Positions 46,529-55,645 of a stretch of 64,000 nucleotides of DNA are shown in pieces. This DNA is from an uncultured Pelagibacteraceae bacterium (lineage in GTDB: Bacteria > Pseudomonadota > Alphaproteobacteria > Pelagibacterales > Pelagibacteraceae): the NCBI GenBank assembly GCA_902631595.1, contig CACOZH010000001.1, positions 44,206 to 108,205 of the forward strand, in the 5' to 3' direction. Position numbers and translations under genes: made by a program. How positions within the stretch are numbered: the first letter of the stretch is position 1; each line of letters starts with the position of its first letter. The notes beneath the pieces were generated by a model. It was given only the letters and a program-made list of their open reading frames with translations. It was not told the DNA's origin and searched no databases.

Positions 46529-47074
46529 TTAAACAATATTCTCTAAAAATTCTGGTAAACCATTTGGATTTTTCCAAATACCACTTTTTCCACCCTCTTT
46601 TATTAATAACTTAATACTATCAATTGTTAAATTAGGATTCACAATTTTACTTAAATCGTAAATTGTGATCAAAGCCGCATTTACTCCCATTATTGCTTCC
46701 ATCTCAACGCCGGTTTTTGCAAATGCTGAAACAATACAAAATACTTCTAGAGAGCAATCCTCTTTGTTTAATATTATTTTTGTGGCTATATGATCGATTG
46801 GCAGTGGATGGCATAACGGAACAAGGTCACTGGTTTTTTTAACTCCTAAAACTGCTGAAACTTCTGCAAGAGCAATAGGATCACCTTTGGGCATTTTTTT
46901 TTCTTTAATTAAATTAAAAACCTTCTTACCAATGTATATTTTTCCAGAAGCTAAAGCTCGCCTAAATGTTTCTTTTTTTGTGGATACATCCACCATATTA
47001 AAAGAATTTTTCTGAAACATGTCTTTTGCCCAATCTTTAAGGTCTTCACGACTAATTAATTTCAATTTACTCAA
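46529..47074 (-). CDS. moaC: Cyclic pyranopterin monophosphate synthase MoaC
   Basis: MoaC converts the MoaA product to cyclic pyranopterin monophosphate. The 181-residue product shows FNMVDVSTKKETFRRALA, KKTSDLVPLCHPLPIDHI and FAKTGVEMEAIMGVNAALITIYDL with catalytic Lys/His regions. The start is a TTG at 47074: AGGGGG inside the last codons of moaA sits 4 bases upstream and gives a strong ribosome-binding site. The next ATGs (47020, 46996) have none. It follows moaA directly. Confidence 0.93.
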   Translation of the reverse strand: MSKLKLISREDLKDWAKDMFQKNSFNMVDVSTKKETFRRALASGKIYIGKKVFNLIKEKKMPKGDPIALAEVSAVLGVKKTSDLVPLCHPLPIDHIATKIILNKEDCSLEVFCIVSAFAKTGVEMEAIMGVNAALITIYDLSKIVNPNLTIDSIKLLIKEGGKSGIWKNPNGLPEFLENIV

Positions 47075-48067
47075 TTATCCCCCTGTACTTGACAAATTAT
47101 TTGTCAATCCTGTTTTACCCAATTCTAAATAATGAGACTCTTTTTTAAAATTTAATTGTTTTAAAATTAAATCTTTAAGTTCCTCCAATTGTTCATCTTT
47201 TTGTAAAAGATGTCTTATACTTATTCCTGTATTACCAAAAAGACAAAGTCTTAAATCACCCCTGGCTGTAATTCTTAATCTATTACATGATTTACAAAAA
47301 TCTTTAGAATATGGAGCTATAATTCCAAACTTACCTTTAAATTCAGGATTAATATAATTTAAAGAAGGACCAGCATCTCTTCCAAGTGTTTGAAAAATCC
47401 AATTATTTTTATTTAAATACTGTTTAAATATATTTGAAGAAATATGATACTTTTTAAAATAATCCAAATTATCTCCAGTACGCATTAATTCAATATATCT
47501 AAAATCTATACTATTTTTTTTTATAAAGTTAGACCAATCCTTAAAATCATTTTCAGACGAATTTATACCTTTTAATAAGACTGCATTTATTTTTATATTA
47601 TTAAAATTCAATTTTTGTAGTTTTATAATTCCATTAAGAATTTCCTCTAATCTATCATGACTTGTTATTGACTTAAATATTTCCCTATTTAGACTGTCAA
47701 TACTAATATTTATTCCATCTAATCCAGATTCCACAATTTTATTCGCCTTTTGATCTAAGTGATAACCATTAGTAGTTATTACAACTTTTTTTATACCACT
47801 TTCATTTTTCAAAACTTTTACAATTTCAAAAAAATCCTTTCTAACTGTTGGCTCTCCACCGGTAAGTCTAATTTTACAAACTCCAAGTTCTGATAAACCT
47901 TTAGCTAATCTTTTAATTTCATCTAGGTGAAGAAATTTTCTGTTATCGCTTTTGTTAGGCATATATCCATTGGGCAAACAATACCCACACTTAAAATTAC
48001 AAACATCTGTAATAGAAAGTCTTATATATGGAAAGGTTCTTCCAAAACTATCTCTAAGCATATTCAA
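47075..48067 (-). CDS. moaA: GTP 3',8-cyclase MoaA (radical SAM)
   Basis: MoaA starts molybdenum cofactor synthesis by converting GTP to 3',8-cyclo-7,8-dihydro-GTP. The 330-residue protein has the radical SAM motif DVCNFKCGYCLPNG near residue 24, the SAM-binding RLTGGEPTVRK near 68, and the second cluster site DFCKSCNRLRITARGDLRLCLFG near 255-275. It ends with the conserved C-terminal Gly-Gly (SSTGG). It is the first gene of the moaA-moaC-moaD-moaE-msrP-msrQ operon. Clusters would come from the Suf system in this window. Confidence 0.96.
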   Translation of the reverse strand: MNMLRDSFGRTFPYIRLSITDVCNFKCGYCLPNGYMPNKSDNRKFLHLDEIKRLAKGLSELGVCKIRLTGGEPTVRKDFFEIVKVLKNESGIKKVVITTNGYHLDQKANKIVESGLDGINISIDSLNREIFKSITSHDRLEEILNGIIKLQKLNFNNIKINAVLLKGINSSENDFKDWSNFIKKNSIDFRYIELMRTGDNLDYFKKYHISSNIFKQYLNKNNWIFQTLGRDAGPSLNYINPEFKGKFGIIAPYSKDFCKSCNRLRITARGDLRLCLFGNTGISIRHLLQKDEQLEELKDLILKQLNFKKESHYLELGKTGLTNNLSSTGG

Positions 48068-48077
48068 TATTAGAATA

Positions 48078-49115
48078 TCACAATTTATAATCTATCCAAT
48101 TAGTCAAAATGGAAGTATTTAACAATATATTATCTATACATAATGCAGGATTTTCTGGTTTTTTTTTGTTTTGCATTATTTGATTTGAAATTTCTTTTAT
48201 TTGATATGAGTAAATATTATCTAATATATCTAGTTCAATAACTTTTTTTTCATTATTATTTTCCAAATTTATTTTATATGTTTTATTAGGTTTCCATGTA
48301 TTTTCTAAAATTATTTTTCCATGTGTTCCAAATATTGTTGTTTTTTGATTGGAATTATTTTCAAATGAGCAAGAAACATCACTGAAGAAATCATTTCCAA
48401 ACTCAATTCTACATGAAGCAGATATTTCTACATTACTCTCACATATATTTTTTTTAACATTCGTTAACTTAAGTTTATCTAATGATATTTGTTTTTTTAA
48501 ACTCGCAACTAAGGTACTAAATGATACTGGATAGCAGCCAAGATCAAGTATAGATCCTCCACCGAGAGCCTGGTTATATTTTCTGTCCTGAAAATCAGGC
48601 TTTCTGAAGGAAAATCCAAAAATTTTAAAAGATTTGTATGTTTTAATGCTAAAATCAGAACTCATATTTAGCAATTCACCTATAGAACCTCTCTTTATTT
48701 CATCTGTAACAGCTTTTATATGTGGACAAAATTTAAACATAAAAGCTTCAGAAAAATAAACATTATTTTCATTTATTTTTTTTTTAATATCTAATACCTG
48801 ATTAACATTCATGAGCGCTGGCTTTTCAACTAAAATATTTTTATTTGCGTTAATACACTCAACAATCCACTCGTGATGTAAATTATTAGGTAAAGCAATA
48901 TAAATCACATCAATTTCTGGACAATTTATTAAATCCTTGTAGTTGTTAAAACAGTATTCATCTTCTATTGCATATTTACTTTTGAAATGAGAAATTTTTT
49001 CTTCACTCTTACTTCCAATGGCTTTAAGTTTACAATTTTGCAAAGATTGAAAAGCATCTGCTACGGTAGAAGCAATATTACCAAGTCCTATAATTCCCCA
49101 ATTTACATTCTTCAT
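48078..49115 (-). CDS. Gfo/Idh/MocA-family oxidoreductase
   Basis: This is a 345-residue NAD(P)-dependent sugar dehydrogenase-like protein. The Rossmann motif is WGIIGLGNIASTVADAF at the N-terminus, the EKP motif is NILVEKPALMN near residue 98, and the C-terminal domain includes LGGGSILDLGCYPVSF. It belongs to the subgroup with xylose and dihydrodiol dehydrogenases, but substrate is unknown. It lies just after a glycosyltransferase on the same strand (3-base gap), which suggests a role in modifying sugars for cell-surface glycans rather than catabolism. Confidence 0.82.
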   Translation of the reverse strand: MKNVNWGIIGLGNIASTVADAFQSLQNCKLKAIGSKSEEKISHFKSKYAIEDEYCFNNYKDLINCPEIDVIYIALPNNLHHEWIVECINANKNILVEKPALMNVNQVLDIKKKINENNVYFSEAFMFKFCPHIKAVTDEIKRGSIGELLNMSSDFSIKTYKSFKIFGFSFRKPDFQDRKYNQALGGGSILDLGCYPVSFSTLVASLKKQISLDKLKLTNVKKNICESNVEISASCRIEFGNDFFSDVSCSFENNSNQKTTIFGTHGKIILENTWKPNKTYKINLENNNEKKVIELDILDNIYSYQIKEISNQIMQNKKKPENPALCIDNILLNTSILTNWIDYKL

Positions 49116-49118
49116 ATG

Positions 49119-50219
49119 TTAATTTAAGTATTTTTTAATTACATTATAGTATTTATTAAGATTTGTATTTTCATTGAATCTAAAAAGATATTTGTAACCC
49201 TCTATAGCAGTATTATTGAGATATTTTTTATTCTTAACAGAAAATATTATTTTATTTTCCAAATCTTTTTGATTTTTAACCCTAATAAATTGTCCTAATT
49301 TACCATTTTGTAATATTTCTTTAGGACCTGTCGGACAATCTGTTGAAATTATTGGTAATTTTAAAGTTTGTGCTTCCAATAATACATTGGGCAAACCTTC
49401 AAAGTTTGATGATAAAATAAAAACATTAGACATTTTCATAAGAGGGTAGGGATTGTTTAAAAAATTTATAATCTTAGCACTTTTATTTAATTTGTTATCC
49501 TTTACATAGTTTGTAAGTAAATTTTTGTTGGGACCTCTGCCAGCTATCACTAACTTTAATTTAAATTTTTCTTTTAAATTTTTAAACGCTTTTAATATTA
49601 ATATTTGGTTTTTTTGATCAGTAAATCGACCAATATTAATAATTTTAAAATATTTTTTATTTTTAAAAAAAGGAAATTTAAATTTTTTTTTACTCAATTT
49701 TATAATTTGTTTATGATTTAATGGGTTATAAATAAGCGTTGTTTTTATACCAAATTTATAAAACATATTTCTTTTAAATTCTTTGCTATTTACAATTATT
49801 TGGTCAGCAAGCTTTAAAATTATTTTATAAAAAAATTTTTTAATCGTATTGTTTGACCATCCTTCTGGTGCAGTATTAGATCTTGTAATAATTTTGCTGC
49901 CAAAAAATTTAACTACTAAAATGGCATACCAATTTGCCTGGAATGACAATACAAGACATTTTTTCTCAGTTAATAAAGTTTTAATTAATAAATAAATTGA
50001 AATAATATATTTTGTATATATGCCACTATATTTCCATTTTGAGGATTTAGGTGAAATTAAATTTATATTCTTACTTAATTTATTTTTATATTCTTTATTA
50101 ATTGTTATTACTGAGATTTTTTCAATTCTTTTAGCCAGATAATTTGAAATAATAAAAAAGTTTTTTTCTACACCGCCACCTCTTATATGTGGAATAAATA
50201 TAATTAGTTTTTTTTTCAT
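49119..50219 (-). CDS. Glycosyltransferase family 4 type
   Basis: This is a 366-residue GT-B glycosyltransferase. The N-terminal acceptor domain has FIPHIRGGGVEKNFFIISNYL; the C-terminal donor domain has IINIGRFTDQKNQILILKAF near residue 190 and SSNFEGLPNVLLEAQTLKLPI with the EGLP/E-x7-E nucleotide-sugar motif near 285. It probably acts in lipopolysaccharide or exopolysaccharide assembly at the inner membrane. Composition is even more AT and Lys/Asn/Ile biased than flanking housekeeping genes. It diverges from the GT2 gene (58-base gap). Confidence 0.88.
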   Translation of the reverse strand: MKKKLIIFIPHIRGGGVEKNFFIISNYLAKRIEKISVITINKEYKNKLSKNINLISPKSSKWKYSGIYTKYIISIYLLIKTLLTEKKCLVLSFQANWYAILVVKFFGSKIITRSNTAPEGWSNNTIKKFFYKIILKLADQIIVNSKEFKRNMFYKFGIKTTLIYNPLNHKQIIKLSKKKFKFPFFKNKKYFKIINIGRFTDQKNQILILKAFKNLKEKFKLKLVIAGRGPNKNLLTNYVKDNKLNKSAKIINFLNNPYPLMKMSNVFILSSNFEGLPNVLLEAQTLKLPIISTDCPTGPKEILQNGKLGQFIRVKNQKDLENKIIFSVKNKKYLNNTAIEGYKYLFRFNENTNLNKYYNVIKKYLN

Positions 50220-50277
50220 TTATTTAAAATTTAATATAATCTAGATACTAATTTTGTTATAAAGAAGATAAATTATA

Positions 50278-51105
50278 ATGCAAAAAAAACCATTAGTTTC
50301 AATATTAATCGCGAGTTTCAATAAAGAAAAATTAGTAAAGCGATGCATAAATTCTTGTATTAAACAAACTTATAAAAAAATAGAAATTATTTTTGTCGAC
50401 AATGATTCATCGGATAATTCCTATAAAATTGCTAAGCAATTTAAAAATATTAAAGTTTACAAAAAAAAAAGAGTAAAATATTCAAACTTTAAATTTAATA
50501 GTTTTAATCAAACAGATACTTATCTTTATGCATTTAAAAAATCAAAAGGTAATATTATATGCTTTTTAGACTCTGATGATTTTTTTAAGAAGAATAAAGT
50601 CTATGAAATTGTAAATTACTTTTTAAAAAATCCAAAAAATAATATTATATTTGATAAGCCAATTATATTTTTTGATAAGAAAAAAAAATATAATAGCAAA
50701 GAATTTAATAAAAATATCAATAGAAATTTTTTATGGCCAAAATTTCCACCGCAAAGTTGCATTAGTATAAAAAGATTTTTCTTAAATAAAATTATTAATG
50801 AAATAAGTAAAAAAAAATTTGAATTATTGGCTTTAGACTTTAAAATAGCTACAGTCTCAAAATATATATATAATGAATTTAATATTATAGAAAAGTTTTT
50901 GACTTATTACTTCCAAGACCTTAAGGGTGAAAGCTATTCCAATTATAAAAAATTTAACTTTAATTGGTGGATCAGGCGTTTGTCAGCCCATAAATATTTA
51001 AAATATATTTCAACTAAATATAAAAAAAATCATGTAAATGGATTAGATTATTATTTCACCAGAATAATAGTTTTATTGTTGAGTACTTTTAAAAAAAATA
51101 TTTAA
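50278..51105 (+). CDS. Glycosyltransferase family 2
   Basis: This is a 275-residue GT-A glycosyltransferase. PLVSILIASFNKEKLVKRCI starts the nucleotide-binding fold, followed by QTYKKIEIIFVDNDSSDNS, and the metal-binding DxD is in IICFLDSDDFF near residue 100. No membrane helix is evident. It is a single gene between the divergent GT4 gene and a bidirectional terminator. Likely function is adding a sugar to a surface glycan; donor and acceptor are unknown. Confidence 0.88.
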   Translation: MQKKPLVSILIASFNKEKLVKRCINSCIKQTYKKIEIIFVDNDSSDNSYKIAKQFKNIKVYKKKRVKYSNFKFNSFNQTDTYLYAFKKSKGNIICFLDSDDFFKKNKVYEIVNYFLKNPKNNIIFDKPIIFFDKKKKYNSKEFNKNINRNFLWPKFPPQSCISIKRFFLNKIINEISKKKFELLALDFKIATVSKYIYNEFNIIEKFLTYYFQDLKGESYSNYKKFNFNWWIRRLSAHKYLKYISTKYKKNHVNGLDYYFTRIIVLLLSTFKKNI

Positions 51106-51115
51106 TAATCTTTAG

Positions 51116-51140
51116 TTTAGCCTTTTTATAAAAGGCTAAA
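51116..51140. terminator. Bidirectional intrinsic terminator hairpin
   Basis: TTTAGCCTTTT-TAT-AAAAGGCTAAA is a perfect 11-base-pair inverted repeat with a 3-base loop in the 43-base gap between the convergent GT2 and GYD genes. The arms include A/T runs that supply U-rich ends in both directions. Position and symmetry fit a shared terminator. Confidence 0.8.
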
Positions 51141-51148
51141 CATAATAT

Positions 51149-51472
51149 TTATTTTCCAACAGGCCTATAGGATGCAGCAGCTTTAGCAGCTTTTTCTGCA
51201 GCTTTGTTAAAGTCAACAGCTTCCATAATATTCATATCTTCAATTGTGCCTGTTGATTGCATTAACATTTTCATACCTGCCATAGTTTCAAAATCAGATC
51301 CTTCGATAATAGCAATGAAATCATAAGCTCCTCTCAGAGTCATCATTTCTAAAAGTTTGCCACCAGCTGCTTCAGTTATTTTTTTTGCAGCTTCTCTTCT
51401 ATTATCTGAGGGATTCTTTACGAAACCAGCAAGACCTTGATTAGAATATTTGCCTAATACAACAAATTTCAT
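51149..51472 (-). CDS. GYD-domain protein
   Basis: This is a 107-residue ferredoxin-like alpha/beta protein of the GYD family, whose function is unknown. The signature region reads TLRGAYDFIAIIEGSDFETMAG (GAYD for GYD). The C-terminus is Ala/Lys rich and soluble. A very strong ribosome-binding site (AAGGAGG) precedes the ATG at 51472, suggesting high expression. It lies 91 bases downstream of the ABC ATPase gene on the same strand, so it might be the last gene of the importer operon. Confidence 0.85.
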   Translation of the reverse strand: MKFVVLGKYSNQGLAGFVKNPSDNRREAAKKITEAAGGKLLEMMTLRGAYDFIAIIEGSDFETMAGMKMLMQSTGTIEDMNIMEAVDFNKAAEKAAKAAASYRPVGK

Positions 51473-51563
51473 ATTTCCTCCTTTTTTTTATAAATAAATT
51501 ATAACAAACAAAATTTTGTAAGATATGATTTATAAGTAAATCTGATGTGAAAGTTTTGTTAAA

Positions 51564-52358
51564 CTAAGTTCTTGCTACTCTATCCATCTCTTTTAATTCA
51601 ACTTCAAGTTTATCTAATTCTTCTCCTCCAGCCATCATGCTTAAAAGTTTTTCCCTTGAAATATCCTTTTTTTGAAATGTACCCATACTTCTTCCTCTAT
51701 TCAAAACTGTAAAACTATTTCCAACAGGATATGCATGGTGTACGTTATGTGTAATCAATATAACAGCTAATCCTTCCGCTGCAGCTTTTACAATATATTT
51801 TAAAACCATAGAAGCTTGATGAACTCCCAAAGCAGAAGTTGGTTCATCTAAAACTAAAACTTTAGCACCAAAATAAATTGCCCTAGATATAGCCAAACAT
51901 TGTCTTTCACCTCCAGACATTGTTCCAACTGCTTGAGATGGATCTCTTACATCAATCCCAATTTGTCCCATTCTTTCTGCTGCAATTTTATTTGCTTTTT
52001 CTACATCAAAAGTTTTTAAAAATGGAATTCCTTTTTGTGGTTCTCTTCCCATGAAAAAATTTCTTGTTACACTCATTAATGAAACCAAAGCTAGATCCTG
52101 GTAAACTGTTCCTATTCCTATATCTAAAGCATCTCTTGGAGAGTCAAAAATAATCTTTTTATCCTCAAAAATAATTTCTCCTTCATCAGGTTTATGTACA
52201 CCAGCAAGTGTTTTAATTAAGGTTGATTTTCCAGCACCATTATCACCAAGAAGGCACATTATTTCACCTTTTCTTAACCTCATAGTTACATTTTTGAGCG
52301 CAATTACTTTCCCAAAAAATTTACTAATATTATTAAATTGCACTAAATAATCCGACAC
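51564..52358 (-). CDS. frcA: Sugar/cyclitol ABC importer ATPase (FrcA type)
   Basis: This is the ATPase of a CUT2-family importer. The 264-residue protein has one nucleotide-binding domain: Walker [11 protein letters not shown] near residue 38, Q-loop [11 protein letters not shown], signature [12 protein letters not shown] near 147 and Walker [13 protein letters not shown] near 168. RbsA or IatA proteins have two fused domains of about 500 residues, so this is the single-domain FrcA type and must work as a homodimer. It overlaps the permease gene by one base. The iol neighbours point to myo-inositol as substrate. Confidence 0.88.
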   Translation of the reverse strand: MSDYLVQFNNISKFFGKVIALKNVTMRLRKGEIMCLLGDNGAGKSTLIKTLAGVHKPDEGEIIFEDKKIIFDSPRDALDIGIGTVYQDLALVSLMSVTRNFFMGREPQKGIPFLKTFDVEKANKIAAERMGQIGIDVRDPSQAVGTMSGGERQCLAISRAIYFGAKVLVLDEPTSALGVHQASMVLKYIVKAAAEGLAVILITHNVHHAYPVGNSFTVLNRGRSMGTFQKKDISREKLLSMMAGGEELDKLEVELKEMDRVART

Positions 52359-53485
52359 TATTTGTTCTCCGTTACTTTTCTTCTGATATAATTATTAAAT
52401 ACAACTGCAATTAACATCATTGCTCCAAGAAATACTTTAAACCAATCTGTATCAACGTCTGTGTAGAATATTCCCATTGAGACTGTTCCAAAAATAATTG
52501 CCCCTAAAGCAGCTCCAATTGCAGATCCATATCCACCAGTTAGCAAACAACCACCTACAACAGCAGCAGCAATTGCTTCTAACTCTTTCAAAGTTCCTCG
52601 CATAGTATCTGCAGAACCAGCATCCAAAACTTGAATACACGCAAATATTGTTGAGGCTACTGCAGTACCAATAAATAAACTAATTTTCACTCTACCAACA
52701 GGTACACCTACATTTGTTGCGCCTACCTTGTCACCACCTGATGCAAATATCCAGTTTCCATATCTTGTTTTCATTAATATCCATGTTGCAAATAAAGTCA
52801 GGGCAATAAACCATATAACTGAAGGTGGAATTCCTGTTGCAAGTGGTGTTCCGTCAGTTCTTAATGCAATTAATTTCATTTTACCCAACCAATTAAATAG
52901 CCATTGAAATGTATCAGTAGCAAATATCCATGCTATCGGATCATCTTCAATTAAAACTCTTAATCCTGGAACTTGTGTTCTTCCAGTTATTAATCGAGTA
53001 ATTGCTAACGTTGCTCCTCTTAAAATAAATAGCATCGCTAGTGTAACAATAAATGAAGGCAACCCAGTTCTTACAACCATTATTCCATTAAAGTATCCAA
53101 TTAAAACTGCCATAGCGAAAGCAAAAGTAATACTCATCCATAAAGGCCATCCCCAATAAATAGCAGGTATCGCTATACAGATCCCTGCAAAACCAATCAT
53201 TGATCCGATTGACAAATCAAACTCACCACCGATCATGAGCATTGCAGCAGCAATTGCAATTATTCCTAAATTTGCTGAAACATCTAAAAAGTTTAAAGCC
53301 CCATATGCACTAAACATTCCTGTATCACCTGCGACAATACCAAAAAATATAAAAACTAAAATTGATCCTCCTAAAGCTCCAAGTTCAGGTCTGTTTAATA
53401 GCACTCTTAATGGTGAAATTTTTTTTAATCTTTCATCTTGTCCAGTTTGTTTTTTGGATTGAATACTTTGAGATTTTACAGACAT
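52358..53485 (-). CDS. frcC: Sugar/cyclitol ABC importer permease (FrcC type)
   Basis: This is a CUT2-family permease of 375 residues with about ten membrane helices. It has the family loop [25 protein letters not shown] near residue 75, [21 protein letters not shown] near 140, and [25 protein letters not shown] near 300. The cytosolic N-terminus is unusually long and polar. It lies between the ATPase (1-base overlap) and the binding protein gene, from which it is separated by 74 bases holding a strong hairpin terminator. Confidence 0.88.
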   Translation of the reverse strand: MSVKSQSIQSKKQTGQDERLKKISPLRVLLNRPELGALGGSILVFIFFGIVAGDTGMFSAYGALNFLDVSANLGIIAIAAAMLMIGGEFDLSIGSMIGFAGICIAIPAIYWGWPLWMSITFAFAMAVLIGYFNGIMVVRTGLPSFIVTLAMLFILRGATLAITRLITGRTQVPGLRVLIEDDPIAWIFATDTFQWLFNWLGKMKLIALRTDGTPLATGIPPSVIWFIALTLFATWILMKTRYGNWIFASGGDKVGATNVGVPVGRVKISLFIGTAVASTIFACIQVLDAGSADTMRGTLKELEAIAAAVVGGCLLTGGYGSAIGAALGAIIFGTVSMGIFYTDVDTDWFKVFLGAMMLIAVVFNNYIRRKVTENK

Positions 53486-53518
53486 AGATGATTTATAATT
53501 TATTATTAAATAAAAAAA

Positions 53519-53545
53519 AGGCCTGACTAAAATTTAGTCAGGCCT
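53519..53545 (-). terminator. Strong intrinsic terminator between frcB and frcC
   Basis: AGGCCTGACTAAA-A-TTTAGTCAGGCCT is a perfect 13-base-pair inverted repeat. Read on the minus strand it is followed by eight T residues, the classic rho-independent form. It lies 14 bases after the frcB stop and 33 before the frcC ATG. Partial read-through would give much more binding protein than permease. Confidence 0.9.
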
Positions 53546-53559
53546 AATTTCATTATATT

Positions 53560-54483
53560 TTATCTATAACCTTGAGCTGCCCACTTTATTACAGCGCTAG
53601 CATTTTTAGGAGTTACAAATCCAGGTCCAGTCATTACTACACCAGCTGGCATTGTTCCCCATCTCATATACTGAGCAAAAATTGCAATTGGTAGGTAACC
53701 TTGTAGGTATTGTTGTTGGTCGATTAAAAACTCTACTTTTCCTGCAGCAGCAGCTTTTAACATATTAGGTGACATATCAAATGTACCTAATTTTACATTA
53801 CCAACTTTTCCAGCAGCTTCTAAAGCTTTTAATGCTGCTTCGCCAGATAAACCAGCGCCTAAAGTTAGGATAGTGTCATATCCGCCACCTAATTTAGCAG
53901 CAACAGCTTTTTGAATTTCTGTTGGGTCATTAGAAGTACCTAAAATATCAACACTTCCACCAAAGCCTTTTTTGAAACCTGCACATCTTCTGTCTAGTGC
54001 AACGTTTCCAACTTCGTGGTTAACGCATAATGCTTTTTTACCACCAGCAGCTTTCATTTTTTGTCCACCACCTACACCAGCTTCAAACTCAGTTTGCCCA
54101 ACATGAGCACTTATTCCTAATGAAGCGTAGTCATCAGAACCAGAGTTCATAGAAATTACTGGAATTCCAGCAGCTATAGCAGCTTTTACAGATTTACCTA
54201 AAGCAGCAGCATCTGGAAGAGTAATCACAATACCTTTTGGTTTTTGTGATACAGCATTGTCAATTAATTTCGCCATTTCAACCATGTCAAATGTTCCTGG
54301 CGCAGTGTACTTACAAGATACTCCCATATCTTTACAAGCAGCATCAACACCATTTTTTGCAACTGACCAGAAAGGGTCATTTGCTTGACCGTGTGAAACA
54401 ACTATTACATCCGTAGCTAAAGCAGACACAGACATCATAGCCCATGAAGCGATTGCTAGGAAAAAGTTTCTTATTATTTTCAT
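53560..54483 (-). CDS. frcB: Periplasmic sugar/cyclitol-binding protein (FrcB / IbpA type)
   Basis: This is a 307-residue periplasmic binding protein of the ribose/galactose class (Peripla_BP_4). The signal peptide is KIIRNFFLAIASWAMMSVSALA, cleaved before TDVIV. The mature start VIVVSHGQANDPFWSVAKNGVDAACKDMG is typical, and QKPKGIVITLPDAAALGKSVKAAI and GIPVISMNSGSDD line the ligand cleft. It is less AT-rich than its neighbours, a usual sign of strong expression. Linked iolG, iolE and iolD suggest a myo-inositol ligand; fructose or ribose remain possible. Confidence 0.88.
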   Translation of the reverse strand: MKIIRNFFLAIASWAMMSVSALATDVIVVSHGQANDPFWSVAKNGVDAACKDMGVSCKYTAPGTFDMVEMAKLIDNAVSQKPKGIVITLPDAAALGKSVKAAIAAGIPVISMNSGSDDYASLGISAHVGQTEFEAGVGGGQKMKAAGGKKALCVNHEVGNVALDRRCAGFKKGFGGSVDILGTSNDPTEIQKAVAAKLGGGYDTILTLGAGLSGEAALKALEAAGKVGNVKLGTFDMSPNMLKAAAAGKVEFLIDQQQYLQGYLPIAIFAQYMRWGTMPAGVVMTGPGFVTPKNASAVIKWAAQGYR

Positions 54484-54494
54484 TATGTTTCCCT

Positions 54495-54516
54495 CTTTAA
54501 ATTTAAAGTTAACTTT
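54495..54516. repeat. Overlapping AT-rich palindromes in the frcB leader
   Basis: CTTTAAATTTAAAG (54495-54508) and AAAGTTAACTTT (54505-54516) are both perfect palindromes, 12 to 33 bases upstream of the frcB start. They could be an operator or an RNA structure near the ribosome-binding site (AGAGGG). Such palindromes arise by chance fairly often in DNA this AT-rich. Confidence 0.3.
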
Positions 54517-54590
54517 TAAAATTGAAACTAAATCAAAATATCTATTAAAAGTAAAGGAGACAGGTTGTATTCTAGCAAAGGTTGATTCAA

Positions 54591-55592
54591 TTAAAAATTA
54601 AGTATCTCAATCTTTTTTGATGTTATAGATTTTTTTGCTGCGTTAGCCATAATTAAAGCTCTTCTTCCTTCCTCAAATAATGCAAGTGGTTTGATATTTT
54701 TTTTTATAAATTTTGCAAAACCATAAAGTTGATTTTTGTAAGCATCTTTATAACGTTCAACAAAGAAATTCATTAAAGGAGATTTGCTCGAAGTTGTATT
54801 ATTTGAATAAAAACTTATCTCGTCATTTCTTTTATTTTCAGAAATAATCATTCCTTTTGAACCAAACAACTCAACTCTTTGATCATACCCAAAACTACAA
54901 TGTCTAGAATTTGTAATTATACATTGAACACCTTTTTTTGATTTTATTAAACAGGAAGCTAGTTCAAAATCTTTTATTTTATTAAATCTATTATCTGAAA
55001 TATTACTACCAGTGGCTATAAGTTTTTCAGGTTCATCACTTCCCAGATAGAATCTTGCCAAATCAAAATCGTGGATCATCATATCTTTAAATATTCCTCC
55101 AGACTCTTTTAGATATTTAATTGAGGGTGGGGCAGGATCTCGACTAGTTATTATAACTTTTTCAAGTTTTCCAATTTTTCCCATTAGAAGTTTCTTTTTT
55201 AAATTGTTGTGACCTGGGTCGTATCTCCTATTAAAGCCTAGTTGAATTTTTGGATTAAATCTTCTAATTTTCTTTTTACAATTGTTGATTTTATTTATGT
55301 CTAAATCCAGTGGCTTTTCACAAAAAATTGCTTTTTTATATTTAGCTGCTTCAAGTATAAGTTTTATATGTGTTGAAGTTGTAGAAGCAATGAATATAGC
55401 ATGAATATTTTTATCCTTAAATACAACTGAGGGATTATAAATTGGAATTGATCTTAATTCCTTTGAAATTTTTTGAGTCAGTTTTTTATTTATATCGTAT
55501 ACATATTTTAAGTTAAAATCTCGATTTCTCATTAGATTTTTGCCGTGCATCACACCAATTCTACCAAGACCTAATAAAGCAATGTTAATCAT
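54591..55592 (-). CDS. iolG: myo-Inositol 2-dehydrogenase IolG
   Basis: IolG oxidises myo-inositol to scyllo-inosose with NAD, the first catabolic step. The 333-residue Gfo/Idh/MocA protein has INIALLGLGRIGVMHGKNL, the EKP motif AIFCEKPLDLD near residue 96, and IolG-typical blocks QLGFNRRYDPGHN, VIITSRDPAPPSIKYLKESGG, MMIHDFDLARFYLG (catalytic Asp/His) and NSRHCSFGYDQRVELFGSKG. It is upstream of frcB on the same strand and diverges from iolE by 53 bases. Confidence 0.9.
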   Translation of the reverse strand: MINIALLGLGRIGVMHGKNLMRNRDFNLKYVYDINKKLTQKISKELRSIPIYNPSVVFKDKNIHAIFIASTTSTHIKLILEAAKYKKAIFCEKPLDLDINKINNCKKKIRRFNPKIQLGFNRRYDPGHNNLKKKLLMGKIGKLEKVIITSRDPAPPSIKYLKESGGIFKDMMIHDFDLARFYLGSDEPEKLIATGSNISDNRFNKIKDFELASCLIKSKKGVQCIITNSRHCSFGYDQRVELFGSKGMIISENKRNDEISFYSNNTTSSKSPLMNFFVERYKDAYKNQLYGFAKFIKKNIKPLALFEEGRRALIMANAAKKSITSKKIEILNF

Positions 55593-55645
55593 TTTTTTAT
55601 TTGAAATTAAAATTCTTTTTAATATCTTAACTAAAATTAATTATT

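Noticed and set aside
51564-54483. Ribose or fructose importer as a firm assignment
   Set aside because: CUT2 components cannot be assigned a sugar from sequence alone; the iol neighbours favour inositol but do not prove it.
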